DNA of 64,000 nucleotides from Endothia cerciana (lineage: Eukaryota; Ascomycota; Sordariomycetes; Diaporthales; Cryphonectriaceae). Below are positions 57,901-64,000 of this stretch, one piece after another. Within the stretch, counting starts at the first letter, position 1, and every line of letters starts with the position of its first letter. Under the pieces are notes generated by a model. It was not told where the DNA came from and did not search any database. It worked only from the letters and a program-made list of their open reading frames with translations. Location of the stretch: positions 620,001 to 684,000 of the forward strand of contig JALRMH010000004.1 of assembly GCA_026119935.1 (NCBI GenBank), read 5' to 3'. The position numbers and the translations under genes were made by a program.

Positions 57901-60769
57901 AGGTGAGTATCCTATCCACATCATTGAGAGGCGCCCACTTGTGCAGGGTCTTCAACTTTTCCAGGGCGACGCCCATGTTGACCACAGCTTTGACAAGCGT
58001 GTCTCCTCGCCCCTCTGGCGATGCTGCAAAGAGATCCGTCGCGTAGTCCTCGTTGCTGTGAACGGCCTTTTTCAGTAGAACGGGGATCGCACCGTCGACC
58101 AAAGTCTTGAGCTCCCGGCCGTAGAGGTCCTCATCTATACAGAATTCTTTCAGTAGATCTTCCACAGTGACCTTCTCCAGATTGCTGGTCCTCCGCCGCA
58201 GACTGCTAGTCGACTTGATACTGCTGGCTCGGACGGGGCCATTGTTGTCCAGAAGGGACAGGACAGAGACAAGATCAGAATGCTTGGTCAGGCGACGCTT
58301 CAAACCAGATCCTCTGTTCCTCCGCGAAATAGCACTGGATCTCGTAAGTGCCGTCGTCTGTGTCACGGTTGATTCTGAGAGGACCGATATTGTTTCCGAC
58401 CCGATGGTGCTTTCTGACCCCTCCGAGACGATCGTTGATAATTCATATTGCCCATTCGTAGGTGGTGGCCGGCGTCTAGGAATGGCCGGCGTCATGTATG
58501 GCCCCTCGGTATTACTGCTCACATCAGTGGAAACATATGAAGACTCTGGTGATGGCGGTCGTCTTGGTGGATCGACTGCGATGACGTGAGGATCTCCCTG
58601 GTCGTTCTCCTCGACATAGTCCACGTAGCTTGACTCCGAATCTGTGTCTATGTCCTGGTAGCTGGAATAGGCTTTGGTTGGGATTTTGTGTCCACTAGAC
58701 TCTCCTCTAAAGAGACTGTTCAGGGTCTCGCGGAGGGGCGTCCTCCCCGTGGGCTGCTTCAGGGTGCTGGCTCTGGTCGCTCTGCTCCTCTTCAGTCCCA
58801 CCGGTGGCTGTGCAGTCGGCTCGGAAGGCCTTCTTTGCGGCTCACCCTGCAAAGCCTCTTCTTCCCTGCAGGCTTGCGGGGGTTCGGCTGAATCCGCCGG
58901 GGTGGTCGTCGGCTTTTGCGCAATCTCGGCCGATGACCGCCTACGAACATCCTTCTCCCAGTCTTTCTCAATCGACTTCCCCTTCGGAGCTGGTTTCTCG
59001 ACGAAGGGGTCGACCGTCCCGTTGAGCCACTTTTCAATGCTCGGTGGTTGGTTCACAACAGGTTTGGGCGGGTCGACTTTCTCTTGAACGATCTCCTTGG
59101 CGCCCGTCATGATCTTCTTGAAGGCATTGGGTACCGCCTTGAAACTGTTGGTGTTCTTCTGAAGCTTGGGTCGCTTGAAATGGTGGTGGTCTGCACCAAC
59201 TGGAAGATCAAGTTCACTGAAGGCCGAGTTGCCGAACGGGATGTCTGCGAGTGACTTTTCCGGTGCACTAGACGGCCTGTCAGAGTCGTGTTGGGAGTCC
59301 GACTCGTCGCTGGTCCATGATACCTCGCCATCGGAGTAGGTTATAGTTGTCTCGGTGACTGTCGGGGCTGGCGCAGTGGCACGGCGCATCTTCCTTCTAG
59401 ATCCTCGGGGTTTAGACTTCCCAGTAGGAGTATCTGTTTCCGGCTCTTCGACGATATCAGCTCTACCAGTGGGCGTCCGCTCGCGGTCTTTACTTGGCAC
59501 GCGGGCTGTCTTGTCCCTGGACGTCTTCCTTGGGACAGGATGCGACTGTGGTCCCTGTATCGGACGAACTCGAATCCCGTCATCAGGCAGCGGTGAGATT
59601 TTGATCGACTTGACGCGGATGCCGTCGTCCACGGTTACCGGCTCTTTTCTCCGTGTAGGCTTTATGCTCAACTTCTCGTCGCCGCTCACATTTGGGCTCG
59701 CTGTTCTCATGGGCCTCACTCGAATGCCATCGTCACCGGAGCGGCTACTATCGGTATCCCGGGTTCGTGGACTGCTCCTCCGGTCCTCCTCGACTGTGAT
59801 GGACTCTTGGCCCCGGCCGCTCTTTATTGTCGACTTGTCACCGTCTTCCTCGACCGTGATGGTAGCTCCACATCTGGTGGCGTATTCTCGAGCTGGCCTG
59901 TGGTTGTTTGGTATCTTGGGCGGCGCTGGAGAATCAGGAACCTCGACCTTGATTGCCCAGTCCTTGATCTTGTTCTGCATGGCCGGTGCCTTGTTCATCT
60001 TTGGGAAACTCGGGCTTGTCTTTGCGGCTGGCGCAGCAGCCGCCTTGGGAGGAGGCGCGTTGCCCTTGGCCCGCTTCATCCAGTTGTCGTCACTAACGAT
60101 CCTCTTCTTGGGCGGAGCCTTTGGGCGTTCGGCGACGGGCGTGGGCTCTTTGGGTGCCTCCCCCTTCGTGTCCCCGCCTTTTTCCGGAGATGTTCTGGGT
60201 GTGGCTATAGATTTCCGCCTCGCCTTCTCCCTGAATTTTATGCGCACGCGGTCCTCCTCTGTGACACTCTCCTCGTCGACGTGCACCGCGATCTCGGTGG
60301 GCTCGCTCGCAGCGTCCTCCGGGTTCCCCATTGCCATGGCCGCAGCATTGTTCTCCTGCCATTGCTTCACTCGGGACTGCACCCCACCAGGCCTCTGCAC
60401 CCTGCGCACAGCTTCCTGGCGCATCTGCTGGCGCAGTTCCTGCCTCACCGCTGCCGTATCGACGCTCTTCCGGCGGGCGGCGGCCTGACGCGCTGGTGAT
60501 GGCCGGCCGAGGAGAAAGTCGCCCAGCAGACTGGGCTCGACGGGTTTCTTGGTCGGGGACTTCCGGACCCCGCCGGTGCCGCCGGCTGCGGCGGGGAAAG
60601 TCTTGGGAGTCTGTCCCACGGACGTCTTGCGGTTGGCGGGCGTGGCGACGCCATTGTTACCGGATCGTTTCGCGGCCGGGGGGGTCTTGTTTGCTGCGGA
60701 GGCCCTCCGAGGACTTGGGGGTGGTTTGTCGTTGTTGCCCTCATCAGTCGATGCTCTCGCAGGGGCCAT
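54992..60769 (-). CDS. Large conserved fungal protein with DH-like core
   Basis: Exons 60769-57659 and 57601-54992 around a 57-nt intron (GTAAGT...CAG, phase 0) give one 1906-aa protein. The N-terminal ~850 residues are low-complexity, basic and Ser/Pro-rich, with RxxS-type and SPxK-like sites and repeated IRVRPI/IRVKSI segments. About 865-1090 is folded: LEKVTVEDLLKEFCIDEDLY, KWAPLNDVDRILTWVFTAYP, YDKYLDVWRLGFEG. Its helical pattern and continuation into a second folded region (about 1090-1170) suggest a Dbl-homology/PH-like module of a Rho-family exchange factor. A second disordered stretch follows. The C-terminal ~450 residues again contain folded parts and end in KKWCFQCSSATEANWIYGLV, which looks PH-like. 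The joining of both halves is well supported by frame and splice sites. The function is inference only; a polarity or septation role would fit, but I do not recognise a named orthologue. Confidence 0.8.
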
Positions 60770-62479
60770 CTTCTACGGTTGGGACGGTCAGCATGATGCA
60801 GCCCTGGGACCACATGGTCCTGTCTATGAGGAAGAAAAGAAGAAGACCCAAGGGCCCTGCAAGGCCAGCAGCAAGCAGCAGTCCACACAAGGGTCGTGAT
60901 GCACGGAGGTGCTCCAATGACGTGGGGCGACTGCAGCAAAAGAGGCCTGGCCGGAGCCGGGTTTGTACGCACCTAGAAGGCCCACATGCTGTCAGGCCCG
61001 AGTGACAAGGCAGAGGGACGGCGATGATCACCGAACCGAAGAGCAGGAACGGGTGACGACCGTGTAGATAATTCCGAAGGATGTTTGAAGGGGCATGCGA
61101 GGCTGGAATGCGGCTGAAAGCTTGTTTACTATGCTTCTCGAAGGGGAAAGTATCGGCGAGTCGATGAGGCGTGGCAGTCGGATAGGCCTTGTCGAAGAAG
61201 TTGGGCCTGGTGAATCTGGGACTGAACCGGGGATGCAATCACTGGGCGACCGCATAGGCCTGAAGGGATTGAACTGTTTGCTCTCAGGGAGTGCAGGGCC
61301 GACAACGTGATGGGTGTGTCGAATCGCAAGAGGATTAGGAGACGGAAGATGGTGAGCAGGAAGTAGGGAATCAGAGACCAAGATCGGGGCACTTGGAGGG
61401 CTCAGATGGTCAATACAGGTTACTGCATATCTCGGCGCTGCGCCGTGCTGTGGTGCATGCTGCGGCCCTGTTGCTATTACCGGCAGCCGTCTCCCTGGGC
61501 CAATGGCAGAGCTCGGCAGAGGGGTGGGTAAACAGAAGCCAACCCTGTCCCGCCGCTGAGACAGCCCGCCCAAGAATCCTAGAATCCCAGCGCCCCACCA
61601 CGCCCACCAAAGCCCTCGAGAGCCTTCCAAGCCCGCCCAAACCTGGTTTAACCTGGCCCACCCCCCGGCTTAAGGTTGTTTTCTTCCCCCTTCCCAGCCT
61701 CCTCCGGTGCAGGGGATCAGGCCAGATCCGGATCCACTTCCAACTTCAACCTCAACCCAAAAAACCACGTCCTGCATATCTGCAGAAGAGACAAGAACCG
61801 GTATCTCTCGTCCTGGGACCGAGACGAACCCGGCACCAGCCAATGGTCGGACAACAGGAGCTGTCGTGGTGTCCTGCACGGTCAGGGACACGGTGAGGGG
61901 CACAACAAGGTCATACGGGCCCCTCCTCACTCAGCAGCCACTCATTTAGGACCTCCTCCCTCCCAACGACTCTCCGCTCTCCTGTACCAGCTTTCCCGGG
62001 CACCGGTTTGCTATCGATCTTTCATTTCCGCCGACGGCAGCTGGCAGCCCTTTTCTGTGCTCTTCTGGGTTGACAGGCGGGCAACCTTCTCTCCTTCCAA
62101 ATCAAGCGGATCATCCGATATCAGAGCCTTTTATTAGTACTGCTACACTCTTATCGATACATACCACACACCCAACTCGTCCATGGTCTTTGTTTTGTTT
62201 GCGTACTCATCTTCAGCTTGGTTCCTCGCAGCCACATCGCGCCTCCGGACCGTACTATTCATCGGCAGCTCTCGGCACACGACGGCTGAACAACCATGAC
62301 AAGCCTGGCTGCCGAGGTGGAGGGAGTCCACCATCGCAAGCAGCCCAGCGCCAGTCGGCCCCTCCCCCAGTCATCATCTGGACAAAGGCCAACCCTCTGT
62401 ACGGATTACATGGGTATCGGATGATAGGATCTGGAGTGCTGAGGAAAGAAGCTGGCACAGAAGGTCACCATGCCTTGTA
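60770..62479. other. Spacer upstream of the large gene and HET relic
   Basis: Contains the promoter of the large minus-strand gene and then featureless DNA up to the HET relic. Short frames near 61676-62137 and 61670-61930 have no recognisable features, and the conserved N-terminal HET motif (YxxLSYxWG) was not found here. Confidence 0.5.
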
Positions 62480-63385
62480 AAAGTTTGGGCGACCTGCCCT
62501 CCGGCGACAGGTCCTGGAAAAGACCTTTCAGGACGCTGTTATGGTCTGTCGTGCTCTCGACATAGACTTCATCTGGACCGACTCACTCTGCATCATCCAA
62601 GACTCTCCCGAAGATTGGGCAACACGGAGCGTGTGAAGATGATCAGATCTACCCGGATTGCTTGGCCACTGTAGCTGCCCACGCCGCTCCGGGCAGCAAG
62701 GCGGGCTTTCTAGAACGGAGGCCCAACCAGGCGGATTTCTGTTCGTCTCGGATCAAGGTCGGAAAATGACTAGCTGAGACCGCCAGTCCAGCTTCCAATC
62801 CGTATATCTATGTCAGGCCAATGAGAGAATCGAGCTGGCGCGGAGGCTTTCCCCATCACTACTCTTACAATCTCGGCGAAGACGGCAATATGACCGACAA
62901 CGGAGCACACAACCCGAATCTCCAACCGCGCTTGGTGCTTTCAAGAGGGTATACTGCCGACACGTATTCTACACTTCACGCGCGACGAACTGTGCTGGAC
63001 CTGCACAAACGATGCGTTTTGCGAGTCTGAATATGGCTCACTCATGCCCGGAGAGCAGCGACCATATGGGCAGGCAAGAGGCATGATAGATCGAGCGCAC
63101 CTGAAAGAGTGTTGGGCCACCGTGGTGCCGCAGTATAGTCGCCGCCGTCTCACCTTTTGGTCGGACAGGCTTGCCGCCCTGGCTGGTCTCGTAGCTCTTG
63201 TCGGATCCGAACATCCGGAGATCCGCTACCTGGCCGGGCTGTGGTCGGATGATTTGTCCAAGTCCCTACTCTGGAGCCGCTGGCCTATGAGCACAAGTAG
63301 GCGGATTCGGCCGTACGTGGCGCCAAGTTGGTCGTGGGCGAACATCACGGGCGAGGTTTGGTACTCCCATACCTCGCACCAATAA
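62480..63385 (+). pseudogene. HET-domain (heterokaryon incompatibility) pseudogene
   Basis: Three frame-shifted pieces of a HET-domain protein lie in order. The first (62480-62640) reads EKTFQDAVMVCRALDIDF, then IWTDSLCIIQDSPEDWATR, and then meets TGA stops. The second, in another frame, resumes at about 62630 with EDDQIYPDCLATVAAHAAPG and stops near 62768. The third (about 62880-63385) has RAWCFQEGILPTRILHFTRD, then WATVVPQYSRRRLTFWSDRL and YVAPSWSWANITGEVW, and ends at a TAA. These match the HET signature order: SLCIIQD, IY, WxxQExxLxxRxLHF, YSxRxLTFxxD, and PSWSWA. The initial YxxLSYxWG part and a start codon are missing. HET proteins trigger self/nonself recognition and cell death in fungi. 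With two or more frameshifts and no start this copy should be inactive, unless the breaks are assembly errors or introns. Confidence 0.8.
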
Positions 63386-63572
63386 GCCAGCATAATCACC
63401 AAGTTCATGGCTTCGTCACAAATGGTCACATTAAATGTTTCACTCACAATGGCTGCTTTAGTTGGACTCCAAAGAAGGGAGAAAGGACAAGTAGAAACAA
63501 GGGGATTTTCATTCTAGGGGGGGGGGGGGGTTTACAAACTTAGGGGATATCAATCAGTTCACCTCCTGGCTC
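63386..63572. other. Convergent 3' spacer with poly-G run
   Basis: Short region between the end of the HET relic and the 3' end of the amidoligase-like gene. It includes about thirteen G near 63518. No gene is seen. Confidence 0.6.
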
Positions 63573-64000
63573 TTAAGGAGTCGACCTCGCCAGGATGATG
63601 GTCTGCAGCGCCTGCGCCTCGTCGTCCAGACCGAGCAGCGCCAGCAGGTCAAATACATCAAAACCCGCGTCCTGTCCGCGCTGCCGACGGTCTTCGGTAA
63701 TAAGGCATCTGTGCATGGCCGACCAGATGCGGGAGAACGGCCCCGCCCCGCTTGCCTGCTCGCAGAGCGCGAGCCACAGCCTCGCGAAGGCGATAACCTC
63801 GTCCGCATCCATGGTTGCCGCACCCTGGCGGAACTCGATCGTCCTCTGGGCGTTCCGGGGTGTGTAGAGGGCCTCCTGGAAGTTGTTGAAGTTGTAGGCC
63901 AGCCTGGTGGAGTACTGGGCTCCCTGCATTAGCTGTTGGACGACGCCGGTCCGGGTGGAGGACAGAATCTCGGTGACACAGTCGGGGGTACTTCGCGGCA
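63573..64000 (-). CDS. Amidoligase-like protein, C-terminal part (truncated by window)
   Basis: The minus strand is open from the window edge to a stop at 63573, giving at least 142 residues with no start inside the window. The sequence shows STRLAYNFNNF, then RTIEFRQGAATMDADEVIAF and LWLALCEQA. This is the C-terminal signature of fungal amidoligase_2 family proteins (Y/F-N-F, TIEFRQ, hxGTxD-like, then a helix). The family belongs to the ATP-grasp/glutamine-synthetase-like COOH-NH2 ligases. Its substrates in fungi are unknown. The catalytic N-terminal part lies outside the window, so activity cannot be judged. Where homologues usually have H-x-GT after FRQ, this copy has GAAT, a possible change. 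Confidence 0.7.
   Translation of the reverse strand, partial: PRSTPDCVTEILSSTRTGVVQQLMQGAQYSTRLAYNFNNFQEALYTPRNAQRTIEFRQGAATMDADEVIAFARLWLALCEQASGAGPFSRIWSAMHRCLITEDRRQRGQDAGFDVFDLLALLGLDDEAQALQTIILARSTP

Noticed and set aside
61676..62137. Frame of 153 codons upstream of the HET relic as its missing N-terminus
   Set aside because: It lacks the YxxLSYxWG HET start motif or any other HET signature.

Overview
The window is nuclear DNA from a filamentous ascomycete (Pezizomycotina). A Sordariomycete is most likely, but I cannot name the species. The evidence is a set of intron-containing genes with short introns (mostly 47-76 nt; a few of 163-411 nt), GTRNGT-type donors and CTAAC/CTGAC-like branch points. 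The gene content also fits: a Zn2Cys6 regulator, a fungal-type CASP/Coy1, Hrd1, Vps3, a HET-domain relic and an amidoligase_2 end. Coding DNA is GC-rich. The intergenic DNA is full of microsatellites and long G or C homopolymers. Layout: 1-10849 has no supportable gene. 10850-13180 (+) is a C2H2 zinc-finger protein with a 411-nt intron. 14365-16851 (+) is the ERAD ubiquitin ligase HRD1. 17281-18633 (-) holds two damaged, related copies of a small membrane protein, each cut by an in-frame TAG. 18950-22639 (-) is VPS3 and 23153-25483 (+) is COY1/CASP; they are divergent and share a 513-bp spacer. 26685-30898 (-) is 5-oxoprolinase. 31840-33161 (-) is a triose-phosphate/nucleotide-sugar transporter family protein. 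34674-36537 (+) is a GT17 glycosyltransferase. 36538-40801 is mostly empty, but a possible extra exon lies at about 40487-40755. 40802-42713 (-) is a Zn2Cys6 transcription factor. 42714-54991 is a 12-kb gene desert of simple repeats. 54992-60769 (-) is one very large (1906 aa) protein with a DH-like core. 62480-63385 (+) is a frameshifted HET-domain pseudogene. 63573-64000 (-) is the 3' end of an amidoligase-like gene that runs off the window. Functionally, several intact genes belong to the secretory and endolysosomal system: HRD1 (ER quality control), VPS3 (CORVET endosomal tether), COY1 (Golgi golgin), the TPT-family transporter and the GT17 enzyme (Golgi/ER glycosylation). This is ordinary eukaryotic gene order, not an operon, so I do not read it as one system. 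I found no CRISPR, no intact transposon, no rRNA and no tRNA that I could support. The most unusual signals are the tandem TAG-interrupted membrane-protein copies (candidate A-to-I editing sites or RIP damage), the hidden 3' coding segment behind the Zn2Cys6 gene, the in-frame long intron of the zinc-finger gene, and the HET relic next to the amidoligase gene. All exon structures were read by eye from splice signals and frame continuity.
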